The notes under the pieces are model-generated. The model was given only the letters and a program-made list of their open reading frames with translations. It had not been told where the DNA came from and made no database searches. This document shows, piece after piece, positions 1-8,126 of a stretch of DNA of 64,000 bases. Each line of letters begins with the position of its first letter. Within the stretch, counting starts at the first letter, position 1. The position numbers and the translations under genes are program-made. The DNA comes from [Bacillus] selenitireducens MLS10 (GTDB lineage: Bacteria > Bacillota > Bacilli > Bacillales > Salisediminibacteriaceae): NCBI RefSeq assembly GCF_000093085.1, contig NC_014219.1, forward strand, positions 2,720,384 through 2,784,383, read 5' to 3'.

Positions 1-308
1 TCACCGGACGGATATTCTATGGTCACCTGACCCGCCTTCCGCGAGCCTTGCTTACGCGTTATTTTGTACAGTTGGTCATCCGAATCCTTAAATTCAATCA
101 TGCCGCCGAAACCCGACGATGTTTTCGGCTTCATGTCAGGAAACTGCCCTGTTGGAAATCCAAACAAAACGGCGTAGATAAAAGAGAGAATCGTCGATTT
201 TCCCGCTTCGTTATTCCCGGCAATCAAGACCGGTTCTCCGCCTTCAAATGACATCGACATATCCGTCCATTTACCATAACCGAAGATTTCAATTCGGTTA
301 ATTTTCAT
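1..308 (-). CDS. yhaN: YhaN-like SMC/Rad50-type ATPase, N-terminal part (runs off the window)
   Basis: Only the first 102 codons are present; the rest lies beyond position 1. The protein opens MKINRIEIFGYGKW and has a Walker A motif AGNNEAGKST near residues 30-39, the head of Rad50/SbcC-type ATPases that pair with a Mre11/SbcD-type nuclease. The ATG at 306-308 overlaps the stop of the upstream nuclease gene (ATGA overlap), so the two are translationally coupled, as in Bacillus yhaO-yhaN. Expected role is DNA end processing/repair in the cytoplasm, inferred from the family. The coiled-coil arms and the signature/Walker B half cannot be seen. Confidence 0.85.
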   Translation of the reverse strand, partial: MKINRIEIFGYGKWTDMSMSFEGGEPVLIAGNNEAGKSTILSFIYAVLFGFPTGQFPDMKPKTSSGFGGMIEFKDSDDQLYKITRKQGSRKAGQVTIEYPSG

Positions 309-1543
309 CGGCGGTCGGCCTCCTTTCTGATGACAGCAGCTGATATGTAATCCAGGGCCTGTCCGATCAGTTCCTCCTTGTCAGGCAACTCAGCCTGTTT
401 CGTCAAATAGGCCTGCAGGCGGCGATTCTGTTTCAACTGAGTCAGATACTGAGCAGGAATCTCTTCATGATGAAGCTCTTCCTTCATGGCATGGAGATCG
501 GCAAGGAACGGATCTTCCTCCTGACGAAGGGCAAGGTCTGCATCATACAGCCCGGACAGAGACAGATGGTCGATCACCCATTCATCGTCCAGATCTGCGC
601 CAGCCTTTAACAATTCGTGCAGTTCACCGTCAACATGACGGGTATTTAAGGCACTGTAAAGGGGCGTATAGCCCTGAAAGGAAACATCCGCAATGATCTT
701 TTGGCCATGTCTCACCTCCGGAATCTGTTCTTGAAAAAGCCTGAGAACCTCGTCCCACTCCTCCATGCCTGTTACATCCAATTCAATGGACCGGTAGGTG
801 ACCGGAGCTGTCGCCATGAATTCGGATGTCACTTCAGATCCTGTGAGACGCACATCCAGATATCCTTTGTTACCGGATTCTTTGCGGTTTGTCCCTTGCA
901 TGCTGCCCGGATAGATCACGGGAGGATGACTGCTCAACGTCATACGCTTATGAATGTGCCCGAGAGCCCAGTAATCATATCCGAGAGGGAGAAGCTCAGA
1001 GACACTGAACGGGGCATAGGGGGCATGGTCTTTCACGCCTGTCTCCTGACCGTGGAGCACACCAATTTGCCAGTCCGTGTCCGGACTCCGTTCAGGAAAC
1101 ATGGAGACTGCACGTTTTGAGAAAGCACGTTCAGGATAGCTGAAACCGCTGAGTCTGACCCGTTCCCCTTTTTTGGACTCATAGGTAAAGGTATCTCCTG
1201 AAGGACCGAAGAGGTGCACATTATCCGGGTACGTAAATGCGTTATCCGATACATGAGGATCATGATTACCATGACTCATATACACCTCAATGCCGTATTC
1301 TCCAAGCCTCTCAAAAGCTTGACTCAGAGCCCATTGCCCTTTCAGAGAACGGACTTCATCATCAAAGACATCGCCTGCAATCACGATAAAATCGACCGAT
1401 ACCCGGATTGCATCCTCAATCAACCGGTTTAAACTCTCATATGCCGCTTCTTTGAACAGATTTTGCTGTTCATGCGTCAAACGGCTTTTAATGGACAGTG
1501 CCTTGCCAAGATGCAAATCAGCACAGTGAAAAAAACGAATCAT
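305..1543 (-). CDS. yhaO: YhaO-like metallophosphoesterase (Mre11/SbcD family nuclease)
   Basis: 412 residues. It carries the calcineurin-like phosphoesterase motifs in order: DLHLG near residue 10, GDVFDDE near 57, GNHDPH near 92 and GHIHKR near 195, the two-metal site of Mre11/SbcD exonucleases. The C-terminal part is a capping/accessory region typical of YhaO. The ORF is open further upstream, but the ATG at 1541-1543 is preceded by AAGGAGG eight bases away and starts MIRFFHCADLHLG, the family's normal N-terminus. It overlaps the downstream YhaN-like ATPase gene by 4 bp, so nuclease and ATPase are probably made together as a DNA end-processing complex. It is divergent from yhzD across a short region holding a palindrome. 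Confidence 0.9.
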   Translation of the reverse strand: MIRFFHCADLHLGKALSIKSRLTHEQQNLFKEAAYESLNRLIEDAIRVSVDFIVIAGDVFDDEVRSLKGQWALSQAFERLGEYGIEVYMSHGNHDPHVSDNAFTYPDNVHLFGPSGDTFTYESKKGERVRLSGFSYPERAFSKRAVSMFPERSPDTDWQIGVLHGQETGVKDHAPYAPFSVSELLPLGYDYWALGHIHKRMTLSSHPPVIYPGSMQGTNRKESGNKGYLDVRLTGSEVTSEFMATAPVTYRSIELDVTGMEEWDEVLRLFQEQIPEVRHGQKIIADVSFQGYTPLYSALNTRHVDGELHELLKAGADLDDEWVIDHLSLSGLYDADLALRQEEDPFLADLHAMKEELHHEEIPAQYLTQLKQNRRLQAYLTKQAELPDKEELIGQALDYISAAVIRKEADRR

Positions 1544-1591
1544 GATTATCCTCCTTCTTTCAGCGAACCCTCTGTTACCAGAGATGGGAAT

Positions 1592-1616
1592 CCGGTTTTC
1601 ACATGGTGAAAATCGG
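1592..1616. promoter_or_regulatory. Operator-like palindrome between yhaO and yhzD
   Basis: The sequence contains TTTTCAC-ATG-GTGAAAA (1596-1612), a perfect 7-bp inverted repeat with a 3-base centre, flanked by CCG and CGG to give an imperfect 25-bp palindrome. It lies in the 112-bp gap between the divergent yhaO and yhzD starts, where a repressor site would be expected. No regulator can be named. Confidence 0.35.
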
Positions 1617-1655
1617 GTACACAATGAATGACCATTCAATCCTGGAGGGGATCCT

Positions 1656-1841
1656 ATGTACAAATACTTTGTAACCGCCTACGACAAATCCGGCAAACAT
1701 CTTCTGAATGATGTCATTGAAGCGGGTGACGATCAGGCCGGAAGAGAAAACGGCATGAAGAAACTCGAAGATGAGAACCTTTTGCTTCACACATCGCGGG
1801 TCGTGAACAGCAAAGGTAAACTCCTCTATTTTCATGCCTGA
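1656..1841 (+). CDS. yhzD: YhzD-like small conserved protein
   Basis: 61 residues starting MYKYFVTAYDKSGKHLL, matching the length and N-terminus I recall for Bacillus YhzD, a small uncharacterised protein encoded next to yhaO. It has no membrane segment or signal peptide and reads as a compact alpha/beta domain with a conserved-looking GKLLYFHA end. GGAGGGG lies six bases before the ATG. It is divergent from yhaO and followed by a good rho-independent terminator, so it is probably monocistronic. Function unknown. Confidence 0.75.
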   Translation: MYKYFVTAYDKSGKHLLNDVIEAGDDQAGRENGMKKLEDENLLLHTSRVVNSKGKLLYFHA

Positions 1842-1844
1842 CAG

Positions 1845-1875
1845 AAAAGGACAGACCAGGGTCTGTCCTTTTTTA
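1845..1875 (+). terminator. Terminator after yhzD
   Basis: Inverted repeat AAGGACAGACC / GGTCTGTCCTT with a two-base loop, followed by a T run. It may also serve the converging thioesterase gene. Confidence 0.85.
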
Positions 1876-1892
1876 TTGTCACTATTCCGTAC

Positions 1893-2339
1893 TCAATCTT
1901 TCTGCGGAACTTTGTAAAAAGTCCCTGTCGTTTCACTCAGAACCCGGCCGTCATCATCCTTGATGTCACAGACAATAAACTGCACGGTTTTCCCCTTCTT
2001 CTTAAAACGTGCCTCAGCGTGAAGATGGCCTTCTTTCACTGTGGCAAAGTATTGGGTTTTGAGCTCCAGTGAAACGGCCGGCGCCTGCAGAAAAGCCGCA
2101 CACAGATGACCCATGGCCGTATCTGCCAGGTAATGAAGGATCCCGCCGTGAATAAATCCTACGGGGTTAAACATGATGTCTGATACCGGCGCCTTGATCC
2201 TTACAACCTCTTTGTCTTCGTCATATGTAAAGGAAAATCCCATGAGTTCATACAAAAACAGTTGAGGTGTCCCCTCTTCATGTGCATCCACAGCCTTACC
2301 CGCTCTTTCCATCCATTCCTGTCTGTCCATCTTCATCAT
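1893..2339 (-). CDS. PaaI-family hotdog-fold thioesterase
   Basis: 148 residues. The core reads FNPVGFIHGGILHYLADTA near residues 68-86, the HGG...D signature of PaaI/YbgC-type hotdog acyl-CoA thioesterases, with beta strands (LELKTQYFATVKEG, GRVLSETTGTFYKV) typical of the fold. Substrate is not predictable. An ORF extends upstream, but the extension has no homology feel and runs through the terminator of yheA; the ATGs at 2337-2339 and 2334-2336 follow AAAAAGGCGG and are the likely starts. Lies tail-to-tail with yhzD and downstream of yheA on the same strand, separated from it by a terminator. Confidence 0.85.
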   Translation of the reverse strand: MMKMDRQEWMERAGKAVDAHEEGTPQLFLYELMGFSFTYDEDKEVVRIKAPVSDIMFNPVGFIHGGILHYLADTAMGHLCAAFLQAPAVSLELKTQYFATVKEGHLHAEARFKKKGKTVQFIVCDIKDDDGRVLSETTGTFYKVPQKD

Positions 2340-2423
2340 CCGCCTTTTTCCTTTTCTTTCATTATAACTGTTCTTCACGTTCCGTGCACCGATTTGCAGC
2401 ATGTCAATGCGAGAAAGAGACAT

Positions 2424-2466
2424 AAAGAAAACCGGATCACTCATTTCAGGAATGAGGTCCGGTTTC
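2424..2466 (-). terminator. Terminator after yheA
   Basis: On the minus strand the arms AAACCGGACCTCATT and AATGAGTGATCCGGTTT pair around a short loop and are followed by TCTTT, just beyond the yheA stop codon. Confidence 0.7.
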
Positions 2467-2474
2467 GTGTAAGA

Positions 2475-2825
2475 TTAACCTTCGTTTACGCCGTAAAGAT
2501 CTTCGAGTGGCTCAGTGATGATCTTGTTGATCTCACCAACGAGCTGGCTCATGCGCTGCTCTTCTTCCATCAGCTGTGAAATGACTTCATGCTGCTGAAC
2601 AAGTTCAAACTGCTTTTGCGCTTCCTGAACTTCTTCTTCAGTAATTTCCTGTCCCTGCATCTGCTTCTCCTGCAGACCCAGCTGAACATTGCGGAAATTA
2701 TCAAGCATACGCTTGGCTACTTCGTCTTCATTCACCTTTGCGTGCAGGTCACTCAGCTTTGTAAATTCCTCGCTTCCTTTCAGTTCAGTTGCGAGTTCGC
2801 GTGCCTTATCATAAGGGTTTGCCAT
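2475..2825 (-). CDS. yheA: YheA, YlbF/YmcA-family protein
   Basis: 116 residues beginning MANPYDKARELATELKGSEEF, almost all predicted helix, matching YheA of the YlbF/YmcA family (Bacillus YheA is about 117 aa). YlbF and YmcA with YaaT form the RNase Y specificity complex; YheA itself is of unclear function. The start at 2823-2825 follows GAGGAGG with nine bases of spacing; the longer ORF start inside that Shine-Dalgarno region is rejected. The yheB gene lies just upstream on the same strand, conserving Bacillus synteny. Confidence 0.88.
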   Translation of the reverse strand: MANPYDKARELATELKGSEEFTKLSDLHAKVNEDEVAKRMLDNFRNVQLGLQEKQMQGQEITEEEVQEAQKQFELVQQHEVISQLMEEEQRMSQLVGEINKIITEPLEDLYGVNEG

Positions 2826-2971
2826 AAATGTGTTCCTCCTCATTAATTGCGGTTCTCCCGTTTTTTTTCACCGGGCCCGCTTTCAGTCAACTTAGACTAT
2901 AACATGAATCGTCTCTTGATTTCATCCGATTTGCCAAATTCGTTGACGGGAAATCTTTTTCTGCTTTTTCA

Positions 2972-4114
2972 TTATGCAAATAAAAGAAACAAAATGGCCT
3001 GCAAGAGTCCGATGCCGCCGCCAATCAGAGCACCCAGGAGTGCAATCAGCTTGAGTTCTCTCATGGCAACTGAAATAATCATCTGTTCGAGCTGTTCGAT
3101 CGGGAACTGATTGACCTGATCGCGGACAACATCCCGAATACCGATTTTACGCATCATTCTGCTCAAATACTTGGAAACAAGCGAAGTCGTTCCCGCCATG
3201 AGGGCAGGGATAATGGATTCATCAAGAAGTTGACGGTATGCGCCTCCCCATTCATGTATCGGTTTATCCCATTCACCGACAATCGGGATCTCGTTGACGA
3301 TCTTTCTGATCAGGATACTGATCTGCTCATTTGCCTGTTCGTCATCATAGAGATCAACGGGCTTTTTCTCCGTCAGCTGATGCATCTCCCGAATCAGCAG
3401 CCTCGTCACCATCTGCTCCGTCTGCTCATCTTTCACAAATCTCGTCAGTTCCTTCGTGATCACCGAAACCAGCGAAAAACGGTTTACCACACGGCCAAGC
3501 ATGCCCCCGACGCTTCCTCTCGAGTCAAAGAAACGAGCCACCATTCGGCCAAGCTGATCCTGACCTTCGTCACTGATCAGATACGTCTCAAAACTTACAA
3601 GAATATCACGACTCACTTTAGGCATGGCCTCTTCCGCCTTTGTCAGCCAGGCTTGCGGAACCGTTTCTTTTATTGGTATCGATTTATACGAATCGATCAG
3701 AGCCGCAATTCTCTGATTGATATTCGCTTCGAGATTACGCCTGACTTCTGCCGTGTTTCCTTGCCGTTCAAATGTGTCGCTGACCCATTCATCCACCGTT
3801 CTCTGATCTTTCAACAGTTCATCAATTCCCCGCTCGATACGAGCTTCCAACTGCGCCGTAAACGCCGAATCAGACAGTTTGGACTGTACGCCTTCCGGTG
3901 TCAGTAAATAATCTTCAACCATCCGACCGAGACGATCCGCGATTTCCTCACGACGTTTCGGAACGAGTCCAGGTGTGAAGGGAATCCGGATCCCGCCGAT
4001 CCTGACAGCCTCAAAAGGACGGAAAATCATCCGGATCGCAAGGACATTGGTTCCGCCGCCGAGTATGGCGCCGATGAGCACCATCAGTAAAATCAATCCA
4101 GCTGTATCAAACAT
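2972..4114 (-). CDS. yheB: YheB, DUF445 family membrane-anchored protein
   Basis: 380 residues. An N-terminal hydrophobic segment (about residues 5-25, ILLMVLIGAILGGGTNVLAI) and a C-terminal hydrophobic segment (about 355-380) bracket a long, mostly helical region; this is the DUF445 architecture of Bacillus YheB (377 aa). The family is linked to spore/peripheral functions in Bacillus but has no defined activity. A GTG lies at 4115-4117, but the ATG at 4112-4114 has the better spacing (7 bases) from GGAGGAGG. It precedes yheA as in Bacillus. The yheC/yheD ATP-grasp genes that separate yheB from yheE in B. subtilis are absent. Confidence 0.88.
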   Translation of the reverse strand: MFDTAGLILLMVLIGAILGGGTNVLAIRMIFRPFEAVRIGGIRIPFTPGLVPKRREEIADRLGRMVEDYLLTPEGVQSKLSDSAFTAQLEARIERGIDELLKDQRTVDEWVSDTFERQGNTAEVRRNLEANINQRIAALIDSYKSIPIKETVPQAWLTKAEEAMPKVSRDILVSFETYLISDEGQDQLGRMVARFFDSRGSVGGMLGRVVNRFSLVSVITKELTRFVKDEQTEQMVTRLLIREMHQLTEKKPVDLYDDEQANEQISILIRKIVNEIPIVGEWDKPIHEWGGAYRQLLDESIIPALMAGTTSLVSKYLSRMMRKIGIRDVVRDQVNQFPIEQLEQMIISVAMRELKLIALLGALIGGGIGLLQAILFLLFA

Positions 4115-4249
4115 CACTCTTCCTCCTCCTGCACGTCCAGTCTCTGTTCTATACCTTTTATCAATCCATGGAAAACCGGCATCTTTTCAGCCCCTCCTCC
4201 CCGTGATAAGATAATGGAGAAAACGGAGTTCAGAGAGGAGAATTGGCTC

Positions 4250-4471
4250 ATGATTACACATTTTCAACAAAAAGAAATTGACCGTTCGATTCCGGATGGC
4301 AAATGGTCAATCAGCTTTTTTCACAATAAAAAACGCTGCACCGGCTACTACCATAAGAACGGAGACATCACCTGGGTGAACGCCCCGGAGGACCATGAAG
4401 AGGATATTAAAGCCATCGTCCATGATCTGATGCTCTATCATGTATACGAAGACCATGACCCAAACCACTGA
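4250..4471 (+). CDS. yheE: YheE-like protein (DUF5342)
   Basis: 73 residues starting MITHFQQKEI, with aromatic-rich beta segments (WSISFFHNKKRCTGYYHKNGDITWV) and a helical end LMLYHVYEDHD, as in Bacillus YheE. The start at 4250 follows GAGAGGAG with nine bases of spacing; the upstream ATG at 4214 would add 12 residues over that Shine-Dalgarno. Divergent from yheB, and 18 bases upstream of the PucR-type regulator with which it may be cotranscribed. Function unknown. Confidence 0.75.
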   Translation: MITHFQQKEIDRSIPDGKWSISFFHNKKRCTGYYHKNGDITWVNAPEDHEEDIKAIVHDLMLYHVYEDHDPNH

Positions 4472-4489
4472 GAAAGGACTCTTCTTCTT

Positions 4490-5413
4490 ATGATCAAACG
4501 ACTGAAAACCCATTTTCCGCACGCAACAGCAAACGACGACACCCCCATCGGTTATCAGCTCCAACTCCTGATGGAAGACGGACAGTCCATTACACTCGAC
4601 AAACGTGAACTCTCTGCCGATGAAGCCGATATGCTCAAAAAGCTCTTCGATTTCAAAGAACCCAGTTCACTCCCCGATCGCGAACCTGAGCGTTCCTTCC
4701 ATTCCTGGCTGATTGAAGGGAACAGTGAATCTGCGCCACAGGCCGTGGACCGGATGACGTTTCCATTCCGGTTTATTTTTATCCGCTTCAGAGCCCAGCC
4801 GGATCAGGCCGACACGGATTTTGACGAAGCCTTGAACAGTTTCTTTCCCGGAACCCTCGTTAAACTGTGGCGTTCCCCTCAGGATCTTGTTATCGTGCAG
4901 GAAATCAGTGAATGGTTTGATGATGCCATTGCATTAGAATCTGTCGTGGATACCCTCGCGTCGGATTTTTATCTGAATATCGGGATCTACAGCGGCGTCC
5001 TTGTGCATAAAGCTGACGATATCCTTCCGACATTTGTGCGTGAACAGTATATTTACGACGAGATCAAACGGCTCTTTTCACGAAAAAACGTCTTTGTTGA
5101 ACAGGAAGCCCACCTTTATTATGCGCTCCTCAAGCTCCCCTACGAGGTGAAAGAACTGATTCTCGAACCGCTGATTGCGATTGACGATGACCATGAGTTA
5201 AAAGAAACCATTTCCGTTTACCTGAAACACAACATGAACACCTCCTCAGCTGCGAAAGAACTGTTTATGCACCGGAACACCATGCAGTACCGGCTTGACA
5301 AATTCATCGAAAAAACATCCATTGATATGAAACAGTTTCCGAATGCTGCAGCATGCTACCTCATGCTCGCACTCGATACGATGACGATCAGCGAGAAGCA
5401 GGGCCCCGTGTGA
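4490..5413 (+). CDS. yxkF: PucR/CdaR-type HTH regulator (YxkF-like)
   Basis: 307 residues. The C-terminal 60 residues (KETISVYLKHNMNTSSAAKE...MHRNTMQYRLDKF) are the HTH_30 domain of PucR/CdaR regulators, with the hallmark HRNTMQYRL recognition helix near residue 266. The N-terminal two thirds are an undefined sensory region. In B. subtilis the homologous yxkF sits beside msmX, the same arrangement as here, so a role in sugar-uptake control is suggested by context but not shown. AGAAAGGA lies upstream of the ATG. A hairpin (5415-5450) and a palindrome separate it from msmX, so msmX probably has its own control region. Confidence 0.8.
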   Translation: MIKRLKTHFPHATANDDTPIGYQLQLLMEDGQSITLDKRELSADEADMLKKLFDFKEPSSLPDREPERSFHSWLIEGNSESAPQAVDRMTFPFRFIFIRFRAQPDQADTDFDEALNSFFPGTLVKLWRSPQDLVIVQEISEWFDDAIALESVVDTLASDFYLNIGIYSGVLVHKADDILPTFVREQYIYDEIKRLFSRKNVFVEQEAHLYYALLKLPYEVKELILEPLIAIDDDHELKETISVYLKHNMNTSSAAKELFMHRNTMQYRLDKFIEKTSIDMKQFPNAAACYLMLALDTMTISEKQGPV

Positions 5414-5461
5414 ACGTGCACAAAAGCCCTCTTCTTTTTTTGTGCATCCTACCCATATCCT

Positions 5462-5482
5462 TGTAACCCTTTACAGGTTACA
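5462..5482. promoter_or_regulatory. Palindromic operator candidate upstream of msmX
   Basis: TGTAACC-CTTTACA-GGTTACA is a perfect 7-bp inverted repeat with a 7-base spacer, ending 45 bases before the msmX start codon. The spacer contains TTTACA, a plausible -35 element. A closely related palindrome with the identical spacer occurs upstream of cydA at 8804-8822. Confidence 0.55.
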
Positions 5483-5527
5483 CTGAACTCAGTTAAAAAA
5501 AAGCGTATTCACAGGAGGTAACAAACA

Positions 5528-6619
5528 ATGGCAGATATTAAATTTGACAGTTTGTATAAGATTTATGATGGTGACGTTCAGGCGGTTACGGATTTCAACC
5601 TTGATATTACGGATAAGGAATTCATCGTATTCGTCGGTCCATCGGGTTGCGGGAAATCCACAACACTCCGAATGGTTGCCGGACTTGAAGATATTTCTAA
5701 AGGATCCCTGTATATCGGTGAAAATAAAGTCAACGATGTCGCACCGAAAGACCGTGACATTGCGATGGTATTCCAAAACTATGCCCTCTATCCGCACATG
5801 AACGTGTATGAGAACATGGCATTCGGTCTGAAACTCCGTAAGTTTGACAAAAAGGAAATCGACGAGCGGGTCCGTGAAGCAGCAAGAATCCTCGGCCTGA
5901 CAGAAATGCTCGACCGTAAGCCAAAAGCCATGTCCGGCGGTCAGCGTCAGCGTGTGGCACTCGGCCGTGCGATCGTGCGTAACCCGAAAGTGTTCCTGAT
6001 GGATGAGCCGCTGTCAAACCTTGATGCCAAGCTCCGTGTCCAGATGCGTGCTGAGATCATCAAGCTTCACAAGCGCCTTCAGACAACGACAATTTATGTA
6101 ACACACGACCAGACGGAAGCCATGACCATGGCTACACGAATCGTCGTCATGAAAGACGGTTATATCCAGCAGGTTGGTGCACCAAAACACATCTATGATA
6201 ATCCGAATAACGTCTTCGTTGGCGGCTTCATCGGTTCTCCGGCCATGAACTTCCTCCACGGAAAACTCCAGGACGGCCAGTTCCACTTGGGTGACAGACA
6301 GATTAACGTTCCGGAAGGCAAGCTCAAGACACTCGGTGATTACAATGGCAAAGACCTTATTCTCGGTATTCGTCCGGAAGACATTCACGATGAGCCTGTT
6401 TTCCTCGATGCCAATCCGAATGCCCGCTTCACAGCGAAAATCGATGTGGCTGAGCTGATGGGTTCTGAGTCTTATCTCTATTCCAAAGTCGCCGATCAGG
6501 ATTTCATTGCACGGGTTGATTCCCGTACAGACATTTCCGGAGGAGACAGCATTGATGTAGCCTTTGACATGAACAAAGTGCATTTCTTCGATGCCGACAC
6601 GGAAGAGCGAATCAAATAA
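5528..6619 (+). CDS. msmX: MsmX/UgpC-type ABC transporter ATPase for sugar importers
   Basis: 363 residues. Walker A GPSGCGKST (37-45), Q-loop in MVFQNYALYPHM, signature MSGGQRQR, Walker B VFLMDEP and switch His in THDQ are all intact, followed by the C-terminal regulatory TOBE/MalK-like domain of the CUT1 family. In Bacillus MsmX energises several carbohydrate importers whose operons lack an ATPase; here too no permease or binding protein is adjacent. CAGGAGG lies eight bases before the ATG. A palindrome upstream and a perfect 15-bp terminator downstream delimit it as a single-gene transcript. Confidence 0.93.
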   Translation: MADIKFDSLYKIYDGDVQAVTDFNLDITDKEFIVFVGPSGCGKSTTLRMVAGLEDISKGSLYIGENKVNDVAPKDRDIAMVFQNYALYPHMNVYENMAFGLKLRKFDKKEIDERVREAARILGLTEMLDRKPKAMSGGQRQRVALGRAIVRNPKVFLMDEPLSNLDAKLRVQMRAEIIKLHKRLQTTTIYVTHDQTEAMTMATRIVVMKDGYIQQVGAPKHIYDNPNNVFVGGFIGSPAMNFLHGKLQDGQFHLGDRQINVPEGKLKTLGDYNGKDLILGIRPEDIHDEPVFLDANPNARFTAKIDVAELMGSESYLYSKVADQDFIARVDSRTDISGGDSIDVAFDMNKVHFFDADTEERIK

Positions 6620-6645
6620 CTGAAAAAACCTGAATAGACAAAATG

Positions 6646-6686
6646 AAAACACCCGGATCCTCCCCCTTGGATCCGGGTGTTTTCGT
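6646..6686. terminator. Bidirectional terminator, msmX / CcdA-like gene
   Basis: Perfect 15-bp inverted repeat AAAACACCCGGATCC / GGATCCGGGTGTTTT with an 8-base loop between two converging genes; the A/T arms provide U-tracts on both strands. Confidence 0.9.
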
Positions 6687-6698
6687 TACGCCAGAGAC

Positions 6699-7436
6699 TT
6701 ACCAGAAGGTCAGCATATCAAAAATGCCGAGGAGAATCATCAGCACACCAGCGCCTCTCTGCACTATAAGACCCGCGCGCCTGCCTTTTCTCATGTTTAT
6801 TTTTCCGATATCAAGGAAATGGATGATAAACAGCACGAATAGAAACGGGATGGATGTCCCGATTGCAAACAGCGGCGGAAGGAGAGCACCGGAAGATGCG
6901 GTAATCGACAGCGGCATCAACAGTCCGAAGAAGAGCAGAAACATCGTCGGACAAAAGCCGAGAGAAAACAGAAAGCCGAGCATAAACGGACCGCTCTTTT
7001 GCCCATCAGGCAACCTGTCCGTCCAACTCGTAAAGACGCGCTCGAATCCTTTCATGTGAAACACGCCAAGCATATATGCGCCAATCACCAGAAGAAGGGG
7101 ACCGAGTGCTTTTCGCATGGGTTCAAAGAAGAGAGGCAGCTGCCGCTGAAACTCCTGACCGAGGGCTACGACAATCAGACCGAGAATCGAAAACGCCGCA
7201 ATCTTCCCGATGATAAACCAGATGGCCTGGTACCAGGAGACATCGTGTCTGATGGATTTGGATCCATAGAGCGTAATCGCACTGAAGTTGCCGGAAAATT
7301 GACAAGGCGCCATCGCTCCGACAATGCCCAGAAAGAATGCAAACAGGATCGGATAGTGTTCCACTGCACCCGCGAGATTCATAAACGGATCCCGGATCAG
7401 CTGACTGAACGCTTCCACATAATCAAACATTGTCAT
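6699..7436 (-). CDS. CcdA/DsbD- or TauE/UreH-like membrane protein with paired-cysteine motifs
   Basis: 245 residues with about six hydrophobic segments. Two Cys-Pro-containing motifs, GAMAPCQFSG (about residues 37-46) and GFCPTMFLLFFG (about 157-168), occupy symmetric positions in the two halves, as in CcdA/DsbD thiol-disulfide carriers and the related sulfite-exporter/UreH-like families. This suggests electron or metal/sulfur transfer across the membrane; substrate undetermined. Starts at 7434-7436 (MTMFDY) or the ATG at 7428-7430 both follow AAAAGGAG. Divergent from the NAD(P)-binding gene with only 48 bases between starts. Confidence 0.7.
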   Translation of the reverse strand: MTMFDYVEAFSQLIRDPFMNLAGAVEHYPILFAFFLGIVGAMAPCQFSGNFSAITLYGSKSIRHDVSWYQAIWFIIGKIAAFSILGLIVVALGQEFQRQLPLFFEPMRKALGPLLLVIGAYMLGVFHMKGFERVFTSWTDRLPDGQKSGPFMLGFLFSLGFCPTMFLLFFGLLMPLSITASSGALLPPLFAIGTSIPFLFVLFIIHFLDIGKINMRKGRRAGLIVQRGAGVLMILLGIFDMLTFW

Positions 7437-7484
7437 TTCGCTCCTTTTTTCCATATCTGAATTGATGAACAGGTGGTGAACATT

Positions 7485-8126
7485 ATGCATATAACCCTGA
7501 TCGGCTCAACCGGGCGCACCGGGCGACATCTGTTATCGATGCTGCACGATGTGCACGAGCTCACGCTTCCTGTGCGAAACAGAGCAGCTTTACCCGATAC
7601 CCTGTCCGACAGACACACTGTCATCGAAGGTGATATCCTTGATGAGGATGTGCTGCAAACGGCCATTCACAGCGATACTGATCTTGTGATTTCATGCCTC
7701 TCAACGGATAAACAGCAGCTGCTGAGTAAAGTCAGCACCCCGCTCATCAACCGTATCCGTTCAGCAGGAGGACCTCCTCTAATCACGATTGGTACGGCAG
7801 GAATCTTAGATGCCCGGGGTGAAACAGGCAAATACCGTTTTGAGACTTCCGAATCGAAAAGGCGTTCCACAGTTGCCGCAAAGGATCATCTCGCTTTTTA
7901 CCATGCGCTGAAAGATTCCTCCCTGAACTGGACGATCATCTGCCCAACCTACCTGCCGGATGATGATGCAATCCGGCAGGTTGTCTTTGAAGCAGACGTT
8001 CTTCCTGAAGGGGTCAGCCGGATCGGAACAGCCACGCTTGCTGCATTCATTGCAGACCATTTACATGACAGTGCATTCCAGCATAAACGGATCGGTGTCG
8101 CAGAAGAGGAAACTCAGCGAATGTAG
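7485..8126 (+). CDS. NAD(P)-binding Rossmann protein (atypical SDR / NmrA-like)
   Basis: 213 residues starting MHITLIGSTGRTGRHLL, a GxxGxxG dinucleotide-binding loop at residues 7-13 typical of atypical short-chain dehydrogenases (NmrA/SDR_a5-like NAD(P)H-binding proteins). The segment VISCLSTDKQQ (about 65-75) and LNWTIICPTYL (about 146-156) fit the later strands of the fold. Catalytic Tyr-Lys is not obvious, so it may be a reductase or a redox-sensing binder. ATG at 7485 follows AGGTGG; an in-frame GTG at 7473 is less likely. Its 3' end overlaps the converging LuxR-type gene by 13 bp. Confidence 0.75.
   Translation: MHITLIGSTGRTGRHLLSMLHDVHELTLPVRNRAALPDTLSDRHTVIEGDILDEDVLQTAIHSDTDLVISCLSTDKQQLLSKVSTPLINRIRSAGGPPLITIGTAGILDARGETGKYRFETSESKRRSTVAAKDHLAFYHALKDSSLNWTIICPTYLPDDDAIRQVVFEADVLPEGVSRIGTATLAAFIADHLHDSAFQHKRIGVAEEETQRM

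Noticed and set aside
1544-1663. Forty-residue N-terminal extension of YhaO
   Set aside because: It spans the Shine-Dalgarno and palindrome region, and the internal ATG gives the conserved family start.
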